Source: JASFBA01 sp036172265 (GTDB lineage: Bacteria; Chloroflexota; Chloroflexia; DTKN01). From it: a stretch of DNA of 64,000 bases. Positions 26,228-37,598 of this stretch are shown piece by piece (position 1 is the stretch's first letter; every line of letters starts with the position of its first letter). Where the stretch lies: assembly GCA_036172265.1 (NCBI GenBank), contig JASFBA010000084.1, forward strand, positions 21,031 through 85,030, given 5' to 3'. The notes under the pieces are model-generated. The model had not been told where the DNA came from. It saw only the letters and a program-made list of their open reading frames with translations, and did not search any database. The translations under genes and the position numbers were made by a program.

Positions 26228-26417
26228 CAACGGGCATCGCTCATCATTCGGCAGGTCGGAATGTCAATCCGACCTACGGCTGGGGCTTTTGATATAAAAG
26301 CCGTGAGCAGGTTCAGAACCCGCCCTCACGGCGCCACGCGGTCTGTCAGGTAGGAGACCCAACCCAGGTCTCTCCGATATGTTGGAGCATTGAAAAGCCC
26401 TGCCTTACGGCCAGGGC
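26228..26417. repeat. Palindromic repeats between ROK gene and cvpA
   Basis: No gene. Holds an 8-bp palindrome AGGTCGGA/TCCGACCT (26253-26275) that is part of a dispersed repeat also found at 15213-15248, and a hairpin GCCGTGAG/CTCACGGC (26300-26332) with an inner GGTTC-a-GAACC. Confidence 0.55.
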
Positions 26418-26446
26418 TTGACAAAAAGGCCAAATCCGAGTATGCT
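26418..26446 (+). promoter_or_regulatory. Promoter of cvpA-mutS2
   Basis: TTGACA (26418-26423), 17 bases, TATGCT (26441-26446), about 27 bases before the cvpA start. Confidence 0.75.
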
Positions 26447-26472
26447 GGAGTAGCAAAAAGTGGAGGTAAACG

Positions 26473-27048
26473 ATGTCCTTTTTATACTTTATCCCCTGGC
26501 TGGACATCTTCCTGGCCCTTCTTTTCCTGGGCCTGGTGGTTCTGGGCTTCTGGCAGGGGATGCTCAAGGAGATCTGGCTTATCCTTTCCCTTTACCTGGG
26601 CACCATCGTGGCTTCCCTCTACGGGGACTATGTGGGAGGCCTGATACGGAAACAGGTCGGGAGCCAGGGGCCCGAGGCCGAACGCATCGCCAGCGCCTGG
26701 GGCTTTTTCATCGCCCTGATTCTCTCCACAGCCATCTTCTTCACCATCCTTTACCTCCTGGGCGGCCACCTGAAACTGCGGGCATCCTTGCTTGCCCTGG
26801 ACAAGATCGGTGGGACTGCCCTGGGCCTGGTGAGCGCCTTTGCTATAACCGCCCTGAGCGCCTTCATCTTGAAAGCGCTTCTGGGGAGTGTCAGCGTGCC
26901 CGAATGGGCCTTTGTGGGCATGCTCCAGCGGCAGGCACCGACCTCCCCCCTCCTCAACCTCTTCGATAGCACCCGCACGACCCTCCTTTCTACCTTCCGC
27001 TTCTGGCTGCCCGAACTGCCCGCCTTCCTGGCCCCGCCGGCCCCATAG
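26473..27048 (+). CDS. cvpA: CvpA family membrane protein
   Basis: 191 residues with four hydrophobic segments (about 8-28, 33-50, 75-98, 110-132). The CvpA pattern is WLDIFLALLFLGLVVLGFWQG, then LYLGTIVAS and LDKIGGTALGLVSAF. The family is linked to colicin V production and cell-envelope stress but its activity is unknown. GGAGG precedes the ATG; mutS2 begins 2 bases after its stop, a common bacterial pairing. Confidence 0.88.
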   Translation: MSFLYFIPWLDIFLALLFLGLVVLGFWQGMLKEIWLILSLYLGTIVASLYGDYVGGLIRKQVGSQGPEAERIASAWGFFIALILSTAIFFTILYLLGGHLKLRASLLALDKIGGTALGLVSAFAITALSAFILKALLGSVSVPEWAFVGMLQRQAPTSPLLNLFDSTRTTLLSTFRFWLPELPAFLAPPAP

Positions 27049-27050
27049 CC

Positions 27051-29480
27051 ATGCACGAGCCTTCGCTTATCGCCCTGGAATATCCCAAAATCCTGGAACG
27101 GCTGGCCCGCCACACCTCCTTCTCCACCGGCCGCGAAAGGGCGCTCTCCCTCCGCCCCAGCGTAGATCTGGAGGAGGTCCGCCGCCGGCAGGCCGCCACC
27201 AGCGAGGCCGTCCGCCTGCTCCGGGCCGGTTCCCCCCTCGGCGTCGGCGGTGCCCGCGACGTCCGGCCGCTTGTGGAGAGGGCCGAGCGACAGGGGACTC
27301 TGGAAGCGCACCAGTTTCTGGACATCCTTTCCACCCTCCAGGCATCCGGCCAACTGCAGCGGGCCCTTCAGCGCCTGGATGGGACCTTCCCGATGCTGCG
27401 CAACCTGATTCCCGACCTCTACCCTCTGCCGGCCCTTCAGCAGGCCATCGCCCGCTGCATCGGCCCCCAGGGAGAGGTGCTCGACGGTGCCAGCCCCCGC
27501 CTGGGAGCCATCCGTGCCGAAATCCGCCTCCTCCAGAACCGCCTCCAGGAGCGGATGCAAACTCTCCTCCAGCGCTACCGGTCCATCCTCCAGGAGCCCA
27601 TCATCACCCAGCGCCAGGGCCGCTACGTGCTGGCGGTACGGGCCGATAGCAAACGCCGGCTGCGCGGCCTGGTCCACGACCACTCCGCCAGCGGTGCCAC
27701 CCTTTACATCGAGCCGCTGGAAGTGGTGGAGATGGGGAACGAACTCCGGGAACTCCAACTGGCCGAGGAGGAAGAGGTCCGCCGCATCTTGACCGAACTC
27801 TCGGAACAAGTGGCCGGGGCGGGAGAAGCCATCCGCCGGACGGTGGAGACGCTGGCCGAGATGGACCTCATTTTAGCCCGGGCACGTTTCAGCCTGGAAC
27901 TGGAAGCGGCCGAACCGGCCCTGGTCGTGCATCGGGAGGAACGTTACGACTTCCTGCCGCCGACCGAATCGGCCCCGGGAGAGTGGCCGGCCGCTTCTCC
28001 TCTGCCCTCCGGCGAACCGCCGCTCTTCCTGAAGCGGGCCCGCCACCCGCTTCTGAATCCGGCCACCGTCGTGCCGATCGACGTCTATGTCGGCGGGACT
28101 TTCCGCATCCTGGTCATCACCGGGCCGAACACCGGGGGCAAGACGGTGGCCCTGAAGACGGTAGGCCTCCTCAACCTCATGGCCCAGGCCGGGATGCACC
28201 TGCCGGTGGAAAGGGGCTCGCGCATCCCCCTAGTCAACCAGGTCTTTGCCGATATCGGCGACGAACAATCCATCGAGCAGAACCTTTCCACCTTCTCCTC
28301 CCATATGACCCGCATCATCGAGGTGCTCCAGGGGGCCGGGGCCAACTCCCTGGTGTTGCTGGACGAACTGGGGGCAGGGACGGATCCGGTAGAGGGGTCG
28401 GCCCTGGCCCGGGCGCTCATCGAGGCGCTCCTGGAGCGGGGTTGCCTGACGCTGGTGACCACCCACCACTCCGAACTCAAGGCCTATGCCTACGCCACCC
28501 CCGGCGTGGAGAACGCCTGCGTGGAGTTCGACGTGGAGACGCTTTCCCCTACCTACGTGCTGACCATCGGGTTACCCGGACGCTCCAACGCCCTGGCCAT
28601 CGCCGGCCGGCTGGGGCTGAACCCGGCCATTATCGAGCGGGCACGTCGCTGGCTGCGTCCGGAAGACCTCCAGGTGGAAAGCCTCCTCCAGGAAATCCAG
28701 CGGCAGCGGGATGAGATGCGCGCCGCCCTGGAGGAAGCGGCTGCTGCCCGCGAGCACGCCCGCAACCTGGAAAAACGCCTGGAGCGGGAAATTTACGACC
28801 TGGAGCGCCGCCGGCACGAGATCCTTGCTCAGGCCCGGGCAGAGGCGGAAAAGGCCCTGGAGGAAGTGCGTGCCCGGGTGGAGGCGCTACAGCGCGAGAT
28901 CGCCCGCGCCGGCCTCACCCGCGAGGAACTGGCCCAGGCCCGGAGACGCCTGGAGGAAGCGGAAGAGGCATTGCCGGAGGTTCCCCCTTTTCCGTCGGAG
29001 GAGGCTGTTCGGGAAGAAATTGGGACACAACCCCTGCGACCCGGAGATGCCGTCTGGGTGGAAAGCCTGGGCACATCGGCCGAGGTGCTTTCCCCGCCCG
29101 ATGCAGAGGGCCAGGTGGAACTCCTGGTGGGGCGCTTCAAGATGCGCCGGCCGATAGAGGACCTCCGCAGGACCGGCCGGCCGGAAATTCCCGCCCGGTC
29201 AGCCGTGCATCTGCCCACCCCACCCCGTTCCGTCCCCCTGGAACTGGAGATCCGCGGCTGGCGGGTCGCCGAGGCCGAGCAGACCTTGGACCGCTACCTG
29301 AACGATGCTTACCTTGCCGGCCTGCCCTTTGTCCGAATCATCCACGGCAAAGGCACCGGAACGTTGCGCCGGGTGGTGCGGGAAATCCTGGCCTCCCATC
29401 CCCTGGTAGCCTCCTTCGAAGGTGCCCCCGAACGCGACGGCGGCGAGGGGGTGACCATCGTCCGCCTGATCGCCCGCTAG
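27051..29480 (+). CDS. mutS2: MutS2 DNA-processing ATPase
   Basis: 809 residues. N-terminal lever/core, ATPase domain with Walker A TGPNTGGKTVALKTVGLL (about 360-377), Walker B VLLDELGAGTDP and TTHHSELKAYAY, a long coiled coil (about 535-650), a KOW-like stretch, and a C-terminal Smr domain with HGKGTGTLRR. MutS2 removes stalled or collided ribosomes or suppresses recombination, depending on the species. The Smr motif usually reading LDLHG is LEIRGW here, with the nuclease-type Asp/His missing, which is seen in other members too and could lower nuclease activity. Confidence 0.94.
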   Translation: MHEPSLIALEYPKILERLARHTSFSTGRERALSLRPSVDLEEVRRRQAATSEAVRLLRAGSPLGVGGARDVRPLVERAERQGTLEAHQFLDILSTLQASGQLQRALQRLDGTFPMLRNLIPDLYPLPALQQAIARCIGPQGEVLDGASPRLGAIRAEIRLLQNRLQERMQTLLQRYRSILQEPIITQRQGRYVLAVRADSKRRLRGLVHDHSASGATLYIEPLEVVEMGNELRELQLAEEEEVRRILTELSEQVAGAGEAIRRTVETLAEMDLILARARFSLELEAAEPALVVHREERYDFLPPTESAPGEWPAASPLPSGEPPLFLKRARHPLLNPATVVPIDVYVGGTFRILVITGPNTGGKTVALKTVGLLNLMAQAGMHLPVERGSRIPLVNQVFADIGDEQSIEQNLSTFSSHMTRIIEVLQGAGANSLVLLDELGAGTDPVEGSALARALIEALLERGCLTLVTTHHSELKAYAYATPGVENACVEFDVETLSPTYVLTIGLPGRSNALAIAGRLGLNPAIIERARRWLRPEDLQVESLLQEIQRQRDEMRAALEEAAAAREHARNLEKRLEREIYDLERRRHEILAQARAEAEKALEEVRARVEALQREIARAGLTREELAQARRRLEEAEEALPEVPPFPSEEAVREEIGTQPLRPGDAVWVESLGTSAEVLSPPDAEGQVELLVGRFKMRRPIEDLRRTGRPEIPARSAVHLPTPPRSVPLELEIRGWRVAEAEQTLDRYLNDAYLAGLPFVRIIHGKGTGTLRRVVREILASHPLVASFEGAPERDGGEGVTIVRLIAR

Positions 29481-29487
29481 GCGAGCC

Positions 29488-30882
29488 TTATCGCACAGCC
29501 TGGGCGGCGCGCTCCTGTTCCGCTCGCTCCCGCATCTGCCGGCGCAGTACGGCAATATCCCGCGGCACCAGGAGAGTGGCGAAGATGAAGAAAAAGGCAC
29601 ACAGAACCCAGGCCGAGACGCAAATGAGGAGGATGGCGTTTTGCAGCGAGGATCTCACGGCGATCAGGCCGGCCAGGAGCGGCGCCGTCGCTGCCCCGGC
29701 CGACTCGATAAAGTACTGCACCGAAAGGGCCGTGCTTCGGACCTCCGGCAGGGTGATGTCGTAGATGGTGGAAACCACGTTGGGGGCGGCAAAGGGGATG
29801 AAGAATGCGGTCAGGCAGAGCATCACCAGGAAGACGGGCTTGATCCAGCCCGGCTCCGGGGGAACCGGATGGTCCAGGAAAAAGGCCCGCAGCCAGGAAT
29901 CCTGGGCCTGCCGCTCCACCTGCCCTAGAAGGGCCGACTCCGAAACAGGGATGGCCAGTACGGTAATGAGGAGGAGGATCGCTCCCACCAGCACGGCCAC
30001 TGTGGGCACGATCAGCCGGCCTCGCGGCGTCCGGCGGAAAAGGCGATCTCCCAGCGCCCCGCCGACAAAATAACCCGAAGCCAGCACCAGCACCGCCGGG
30101 GCCATCGTCAGAAGCACGTCCTCGGGACCGTAGAAGCGTTCTGTCTCCAGGTAGCGGAAGAACCAGTAGGTGATGACCTGCCAGGGAAAGACGCCGAAAA
30201 AGCCCTGGATAAACATGAGGCGCAGCGTGGGCTTGCGAAACAGCCCCCGGGCCACCTTCCAGTCAAAGCGGTAGGTGCGAATCTGCTCCAGCCCCTCCAT
30301 CTCCGGTTCGCTCCGGCCCCGGGCCGGCTCCCGGACCGCGAAGAAGATGGCCACGGCCAGGAGGATCCCCAGCGACCCGGTGAGGTAAAAGACGTTGCGC
30401 CAGCCGATCTTCGGAGCCAACATCGTGGCCACCACCGTTCCTCCCAGGTAGCCCAGCGGCATGGAAAGTTCCAGAAGGCCGATGATGCGGCCGCGCATCC
30501 GCGGCTCAAAGTAATCGGAGACCAGGCTGTAGAGGCCGGGGTAACTGGAGTCATCGATCCCCGTCGAGGCCCGGGTGGCGACAAAGGTCCCATAGGTCGG
30601 AGCCAGGGCGCTGAGCCAGGTGGTTGCGCCCCAGATAAAAGAGGCCAGGGCCAGGAGTTTGCTGCGCACAAAGCGGTCATAGAGGTAGCCCCAGAGGGGA
30701 TAGCAGACCGCCCCGACGATCAGTGCTCCGGTAAAGACGGCCCCCATCAGGTCTTCCTGGATGCCAAAGGTCTCCATAATGGGTGTGGTCAAGGGGCCGA
30801 TCAGGAGTTTGTCCACCTGATGCAGGAACATGAAGACGAAGAAGAGGAGAACGACCACCCAGCGATAACGGGAAAGGACCAT
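29488..30882 (-). CDS. MFS transporter
   Basis: 464 residues, about 12 hydrophobic segments. Starts MVLSRYRWVVVLLFF with AAGGAG just upstream; the loop LYDRFVRSK fits the MFS motif between helices 2 and 3. A large loop separates the two halves. Some helices carry YPGLYSLVSDYF and AMSTGID-like regions seen in sugar-acid or anion transporters, but substrate cannot be assigned. It is convergent with mutS2 (7-base gap). Confidence 0.85.
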   Translation of the reverse strand: MVLSRYRWVVVLLFFVFMFLHQVDKLLIGPLTTPIMETFGIQEDLMGAVFTGALIVGAVCYPLWGYLYDRFVRSKLLALASFIWGATTWLSALAPTYGTFVATRASTGIDDSSYPGLYSLVSDYFEPRMRGRIIGLLELSMPLGYLGGTVVATMLAPKIGWRNVFYLTGSLGILLAVAIFFAVREPARGRSEPEMEGLEQIRTYRFDWKVARGLFRKPTLRLMFIQGFFGVFPWQVITYWFFRYLETERFYGPEDVLLTMAPAVLVLASGYFVGGALGDRLFRRTPRGRLIVPTVAVLVGAILLLITVLAIPVSESALLGQVERQAQDSWLRAFFLDHPVPPEPGWIKPVFLVMLCLTAFFIPFAAPNVVSTIYDITLPEVRSTALSVQYFIESAGAATAPLLAGLIAVRSSLQNAILLICVSAWVLCAFFFIFATLLVPRDIAVLRRQMRERAEQERAAQAVR

Positions 30883-30894
30883 GGCACGCTCCTT

Positions 30895-30906
30895 GAAAAC
30901 GTTTAC
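30895..30906. promoter_or_regulatory. Possible LacI/CcpA-type operator
   Basis: The near-palindrome GAAAACGTTTAC lies just before the Shine-Dalgarno site of the MFS gene. It matches the general shape of LacI-family operators. One site only, so weak. Confidence 0.3.
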
Positions 30907-30926
30907 TTTGCGCCTATCCGAAAAGC

Positions 30927-32995
<2,069 letters not shown>

Positions 32996-33014
32996 GCCGA
33001 CCTCCCCTTTTATC

Positions 33015-34283
33015 TCAGTGTTCCAGGAGCGGCAGCGGGTCAATAAGGGCGCCGTTATGACGCACGGCAAAGTGCAGGTGCACCCCGGAGGCGTAGCCTC
33101 CCTTTCCGTAAGTGCGGCCCATCGAACCGATGCGCTGCCCTTTTTCCACCTTATCTCCCACCCCGACGAGGGGGCGTTCGGCCAGGTGGCCGTACTCGGT
33201 GCGGAAGCCGTTGCCGTGGTCAATGGCTACATACCATCCCAGGGAGCCCCATCCGGCCTCGACCACGGTGCCGGCAGCGGCCGCGTAAATCGGCGTACCC
33301 CAGCGGTTGGCGATGTCTATGCCCCGATGGTAGCCGCCGTAGGCCCGGCTCCAGCCGAAGGGAGCGGTGATGGTGCCCCAGGTGGGCCAGCGCAACTTTT
33401 CTCCGCCGGGCATCTGGACCAGAATCGGTTTCGGCCTTTCCCCTTTGGCCACGGGGTGCTTGGGTATTTCCACGACCCCTCCGGGCACAAAGATCTCCTG
33501 GCCAGGTTCCAGGTGGTAGGGGTAGCGGAGTCCATTCGGCGGATAGCCGACGATGTTTCCGGCCCGCACGCCGTACATGTTGGCGATCGACTCCAGCGTT
33601 TCCCCGGGCTGCACCAGGTGCGGTGCTCCGGAGAGGGGGGGGATGGTAAGCACCATGCCGGGGTGCAGGTCCTGCGGTGTGCGCAGTTTGTTGACCCAGA
33701 AGATGGTATAGGAGGCCACGCCGAAGCGTTCGGCCAGCGCCTCCAAGGAGTCTCCAGCAGCAACCGTATAGGTGATCACATCCTTCATCAGGGGCAGGCC
33801 CGCTTCCTTCTTGGGGGAAGCATCGGCCGGGTCGGGGGGATCGGAGTCCTCCGTCCGGGTGTTCCTCTGCACTACCGTCAGCGGACCGACGGCGAAGTCA
33901 AAGGCGCTTTCTGGGGGATGGACAGGTTGCCCATAGAGGGGGATGCGGCCGCCCTCGCTATCTTCTTGCGCGGAGGAATAGGCGACATAGGGGCCGAAAC
34001 GGCCGACCAGGGTAGAGAGAAGGAGAAGGAGCACACCCAAAGTGGCCCAATGGCGAAGCGGAATGGACCATTTCCAGGAAGGAACGGAAATGGAAATTTT
34101 CGGAGCAACGACCGGGGGGACCTTCCCCAGCCGTTCCCACAGGACGTCTCGAGCAGGCTCTTCCACCCCCGCTCGTCTTCTCAGCGCTTGACGTGCTTCC
34201 TCAATCGCTTCCCCAACCGGCCGTTTCTTTATCCTTGGCTCTCCGCTTTGCCCCTTGGGAGGTCGCAGAGAAGGATCTAACAT
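33015..34283 (-). CDS. Membrane-anchored M23 peptidase with two LysM-like domains
   Basis: 422 residues. A cytoplasmic N-terminus, one membrane helix (about 76-93, LGVLLLLLSTLVGRF), then two LysM motifs (about 165-212, TYTVAAGDSLEALAERFGV, and 218-262, HLVQPGETLESIANMYGV), and a C-terminal M23 peptidase domain (about 295-422) with zinc motifs YHRGIDIA (HxxxD) and GVHLHF (HxH). It cuts peptidoglycan cross-links outside the membrane. ATG at 34283 follows AAGGAGCGG. Confidence 0.93.
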   Translation of the reverse strand: MLDPSLRPPKGQSGEPRIKKRPVGEAIEEARQALRRRAGVEEPARDVLWERLGKVPPVVAPKISISVPSWKWSIPLRHWATLGVLLLLLSTLVGRFGPYVAYSSAQEDSEGGRIPLYGQPVHPPESAFDFAVGPLTVVQRNTRTEDSDPPDPADASPKKEAGLPLMKDVITYTVAAGDSLEALAERFGVASYTIFWVNKLRTPQDLHPGMVLTIPPLSGAPHLVQPGETLESIANMYGVRAGNIVGYPPNGLRYPYHLEPGQEIFVPGGVVEIPKHPVAKGERPKPILVQMPGGEKLRWPTWGTITAPFGWSRAYGGYHRGIDIANRWGTPIYAAAAGTVVEAGWGSLGWYVAIDHGNGFRTEYGHLAERPLVGVGDKVEKGQRIGSMGRTYGKGGYASGVHLHFAVRHNGALIDPLPLLEH

Positions 34284-34338
34284 TTCCGCTCCTTACGCTG
34301 GCATTGGAGCAAATGGGATACTCAATATGACAATAGAT

Positions 34339-34367
34339 AGTATACTATACACTTTCCCCTCTGTCAA
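34339..34367 (-). promoter_or_regulatory. Promoter of the M23/M28 genes
   Basis: Minus-strand TTGACA (34367-34362), 17 bases, TATACT (34344-34339), about 55 bases before the ATG. Confidence 0.82.
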
Positions 34368-34378
34368 GTTGCATGCGG

Positions 34379-34407
34379 TGGGCGAAGGCAGTGCCTTCGC
34401 CTACCCA
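34379..34407. repeat. Palindromic repeat between M23 gene and pyrR
   Basis: GGCGAAGGCA-g-TGCCTTCGCC (34381-34401) is a perfect 10-bp stem. Extended flanks GTG/CTACCCA match the other copies at 11662, 16214 and 30931. Confidence 0.72.
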
Positions 34408-34431
34408 GGCATCCTATAGATTTCTCTCCAG

Positions 34432-34460
34432 TTGCGCCGGCCGGCGGGTTCGGATATAAT
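34432..34460 (+). promoter_or_regulatory. Promoter of the pyr operon
   Basis: TTGCGC (34432-34437), 17 bases, TATAAT (34455-34460). The leader to the pyrR GTG is about 25 bases, too short for a PyrR-binding attenuator. Confidence 0.72.
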
Positions 34461-34491
34461 GGCGGCCGATGGTACGTCCTGGAGGTGACCC

Positions 34492-35043
34492 GTGGAACCT
34501 GCGGAGGTAAAGAGGCCGATTATGTCGGCCGAGGAGATGCGGCGCGCCCTGATGCGCCTGGCCCATGAGGTGCTCGAACGCAACGCCGGGGCGCAGGAAC
34601 TGGCCCTGGTGGGCATCCGGGCCCGGGGCGTTCCCCTGGCCCAGCGCCTGTCCCGCATCATCGCCGAGATCGAGGGTATGGAGGTGCCGGTGGGCGCGTT
34701 GGACATCACGCTCTACCGGGACGACCTCGCCATCCGGCCGGACCACCCCATCGTCCGCCGTACCGAGATCCCTTTTTCCGTGGACGACCTCTCCATCGTC
34801 TTAGTGGACGATGTCCTCTACACCGGCCGGACGGTGCGGGCCGCTCTGGATGCGCTCATGGACCTGGGTCGGCCCCGCCGCATCCAACTGGCCGTGCTGA
34901 TAGACCGCGGGCACCGCGAACTCCCGATCCGGGCCGATTTCGTCGGCAAGAACGTCCCCACGGCCCGGGATGAGGAAATCCTTGTCCACCTCCAGGAGAC
35001 CGATGGGGTGGACGAGGTGGTGATCGTGAGGAGGGAAACATGA
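34492..35043 (+). CDS. pyrR: PyrR bifunctional regulator / uracil phosphoribosyltransferase
   Basis: 183 residues. PRPP-binding loop VLVDDVLYTGRTVRAALDAL at about 103-122; the RGVPLAQRL and DITLYRDD segments are family features. PyrR regulates pyr transcription or translation by binding UMP/PRPP and pyr mRNA; it also makes UMP from uracil. Start GTG at 34492 with GGAGGTGA upstream. The stop overlaps pyrB (ATGA). No classical PyrR antiterminator is seen ahead of it. Confidence 0.94.
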   Translation: MEPAEVKRPIMSAEEMRRALMRLAHEVLERNAGAQELALVGIRARGVPLAQRLSRIIAEIEGMEVPVGALDITLYRDDLAIRPDHPIVRRTEIPFSVDDLSIVLVDDVLYTGRTVRAALDALMDLGRPRRIQLAVLIDRGHRELPIRADFVGKNVPTARDEEILVHLQETDGVDEVVIVRRET

Positions 35044-35996
35044 GCGCCCATTCCCCGACGGGCCGCCGACGCCACGTCCTGGACCTGGACGACTTTACCC
35101 CCGAGGAGTTCGAGGAGGTCTTTTCCCAGGCCGAGGCCATGGCCGAGATCCTCTCCCGGCCGATCAAGCAGGTGCCGACGCTGCGCGGCGTCACCGTCGT
35201 GAACGCCTTCTACGAACCCAGCACGCGCACCCGCATCTCCTTTGAACAGGCGGCCAAGGCCCTCTCCGCCAACGTGGTCAACTTCACCGCCCAGACGAGC
35301 AGTGTGGTCAAGGGGGAATCGCTTGTGGACACCGTGCGCACCCTGGAGGCCCTAGGCTGTGATATGGTGGTGATGCGCCACAGCATGTCGGGAGCACCCT
35401 ATCTGGTGGCCCGGCACTTTCACGGCCCCGTCCTCAACGCCGGCGACGGGCAGCATGCTCACCCCACCCAGGCCCTGCTGGACCTCTACACGATGCGCCG
35501 GCACTTGGGGCAGATCTCCGACCTGAAGGTGGCGATCGTCGGCGACATCCTCCATAGCCGGGTGGCCCGTTCCAACCTCTGGGGGCTGAGCAAACTGGGG
35601 GCCCGAGTGGTATTGTGCGGGCCGCCCACTCTGGTAGGGCCGGCGGCCTACTGGGAAACCCTCTTCCCCGGCGTGCAGGTCACCCACCGCCTGGCCGAAG
35701 CCCTCGAGGGGGCCGATGTGGTGATGGCCTTGCGTCTGCAGCGGGAGCGACAGGAGGCGGGGCTACTTCCGACGCTGCGGGAATATACTCGCCTCTTCGG
35801 CCTGACGATGGACCGGCTGGCCCTGGCCGCTCCTCACGCCCTGGTGATGCATCCGGGGCCGATGAACGAAGGGGTGGAGATCGACCCGGAGGTGGCCCGC
35901 TGCGCCCAATCGGTGATCGAGGAGCAGGTGACCAACGGCGTGGCCGTCCGGATGGCGCTCTTCTACATGCTGGCCGGCCCAAGGAGGGAAACCTGA
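35040..35996 (+). CDS. pyrB: Aspartate carbamoyltransferase catalytic subunit
   Basis: 318 residues. Carbamoyl phosphate site STRTRISFEQAAKAL (about 60-74), VMRHSMSGAPY, HPTQALLDLYTM (about 143-154), and LMHPGPMNEG near the C-terminus. Catalyses carbamoyl phosphate + aspartate to carbamoyl aspartate. Start overlaps the pyrR stop; its stop overlaps the pyrC start (TGATG). No pyrI regulatory subunit is adjacent, as in the PyrR-controlled type. Confidence 0.95.
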   Translation: MSAHSPTGRRRHVLDLDDFTPEEFEEVFSQAEAMAEILSRPIKQVPTLRGVTVVNAFYEPSTRTRISFEQAAKALSANVVNFTAQTSSVVKGESLVDTVRTLEALGCDMVVMRHSMSGAPYLVARHFHGPVLNAGDGQHAHPTQALLDLYTMRRHLGQISDLKVAIVGDILHSRVARSNLWGLSKLGARVVLCGPPTLVGPAAYWETLFPGVQVTHRLAEALEGADVVMALRLQRERQEAGLLPTLREYTRLFGLTMDRLALAAPHALVMHPGPMNEGVEIDPEVARCAQSVIEEQVTNGVAVRMALFYMLAGPRRET

Positions 35997-37450
35997 TGCG
36001 TTTGCTGATCAAGGATGGCTGCGTGATCGACCCTTCCCAGAACCTGGGGACGGTGGCCGATGTGCTGGTGATCGACGGCCGCATCGCCGAGGTCGCCACG
36101 GCCCTGAGCACGGCAACCATTGACCCCCGCATTCCGGGTACACAGGTCATTGATGCGGCCGGCTGCATCGTCGCGCCGGGCTTTGTAGACCTGCACTGCC
36201 ATTTGCGCCAGCCGGGGGAAGAGGACAAGGAGACGATTGCCAGCGGCACCCAAGCGGCGGCCCGGGGCGGCTTCACCCTGCTCTGCGCCATGCCCAACAC
36301 GACCCCGCCTCCGGACACGGCGGCCGGGGTGCGGCAGGTGCTGGAGATGGCCGCTCAGGAGGGGGTGGTGCGGGTCCTTCCCGTGGGGGCTTTGAGCAAA
36401 GGGCGGGCCGGCCGGGAACTCACCGAGATGGCCGAACTGGCCGAGGCCGGGGCGGTGGCCTTTTCCGATGACGGCGATCCGGTGGAGGACGGACAACTCA
36501 TGCGCCACGCCCTGCTCTACAGCACCTTGGTCGGGCTGCCCATCCTGGCCCATTGCGAAGACCGCGCCCTGAGCCGGCAGGCCGATATGAACGAGGGGCC
36601 ACTTTGCACCCTGCTGGGGCTGCGGCCCTATCCGGCGGCGGCGGAGGTGGCGGCGGTGGCCCGCGAGATCGCCCTGGCCGAACTGACCGGGGGCCGGCTG
36701 CACATCTGCCATGTGAGCACCGCCGGGGCGGTGGAACTCATCCGTCAGGCCAAGGCCCGGGGCGTCCGGGTGAGCGCCGAGACAACCCCGCACCACCTGG
36801 CGCTCACGGAGGCCTGGGTAGCGGGCTCCCTCTATCGAGCCGTCCCCCTTCCGGAAAGCGAGCCGCTCCTCATGCCGCCGGCCGATTTCCCGCCCTACCA
36901 CCCCAACACCAAGGTCAACCCGCCGTTGCGCCGGCGGGCCGACCTGGAGGCCCTCTGGGAGGGCCTGCGCGATGGGACGATCGATGCCATTGCTACCGAC
37001 CACGCCCCCCACACGTGGGTAGATAAGGAGTGCGAGTTTGCCCTGGCCCGCCCGGGTTTCTCCGGGCTGGAAACGGCGCTGTCGCTCCTCCTCGTCCTTT
37101 CTCACCAGAACCTGGTGGACCTTTCCACCGTGGTGGGGGCGCTCACCTGCAACCCGGCACGCCTGCTGGGGCTTCCCTACGGCACCCTTCAGGTGGGCCG
37201 GCCGGCCGACATCACCATCTTCGACCCGGAGGAGGAATGGACCGTCCGGCCCGAGGACTTTGCCTCCCGGGGCAAAAACACCCCCCTGGCCGGCCTGACA
37301 CTACGGGGCCGGGTGCGCTGGACCCTCCTGGAGGGGCGAACGGTCTGGGGCCCTCCCCCCATCCCCGGAGATCGGTACCAACCCCGACCTCAAGTCTCCC
37401 GCCTGGAGGGCCTCCTGGGGAAAACTGGGCTGCTTCCGCCCCGGGATTAG
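35996..37450 (+). CDS. pyrC: Dihydroorotase
   Basis: 484 residues, class I type. Metal ligands HxH in FVDLHCHLRQPG (about 64-66), KETIASGTQAAARGG, HICHVSTAGAVEL, and the catalytic IATDHAPHT with Asp (about 333). Cyclises carbamoyl aspartate to dihydroorotate. It is somewhat longer than the usual 425-450 residues owing to a C-terminal extension of about 30 residues. ATG overlaps the pyrB stop and is preceded by AAGGAGGG. Confidence 0.94.
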   Translation: MRLLIKDGCVIDPSQNLGTVADVLVIDGRIAEVATALSTATIDPRIPGTQVIDAAGCIVAPGFVDLHCHLRQPGEEDKETIASGTQAAARGGFTLLCAMPNTTPPPDTAAGVRQVLEMAAQEGVVRVLPVGALSKGRAGRELTEMAELAEAGAVAFSDDGDPVEDGQLMRHALLYSTLVGLPILAHCEDRALSRQADMNEGPLCTLLGLRPYPAAAEVAAVAREIALAELTGGRLHICHVSTAGAVELIRQAKARGVRVSAETTPHHLALTEAWVAGSLYRAVPLPESEPLLMPPADFPPYHPNTKVNPPLRRRADLEALWEGLRDGTIDAIATDHAPHTWVDKECEFALARPGFSGLETALSLLLVLSHQNLVDLSTVVGALTCNPARLLGLPYGTLQVGRPADITIFDPEEEWTVRPEDFASRGKNTPLAGLTLRGRVRWTLLEGRTVWGPPPIPGDRYQPRPQVSRLEGLLGKTGLLPPRD

Positions 37451-37551
37451 CCGTCCCGGCTTTCCCTCCATCCCCCTTCTCTTCCGAAACAGGAAGGCGG
37501 CTGTTCCGCCGAGGTCGCCCGGTGCCCTCCTCGGGACCGCGCAGTGCCGCT

Positions 37552-37570
37552 CACGAATACACGATTCGTG
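37552..37570. terminator. Short hairpin between convergent pyrC and TPR genes
   Basis: CACGAAT-acacg-ATTCGTG, a 7-bp stem with a 5-base loop in the convergent gap. No clear T run, so terminator function is only suggested by position. Confidence 0.35.
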
Positions 37571-37598
37571 CATTCGTATCCGCCCCCGGCATCAGCAC

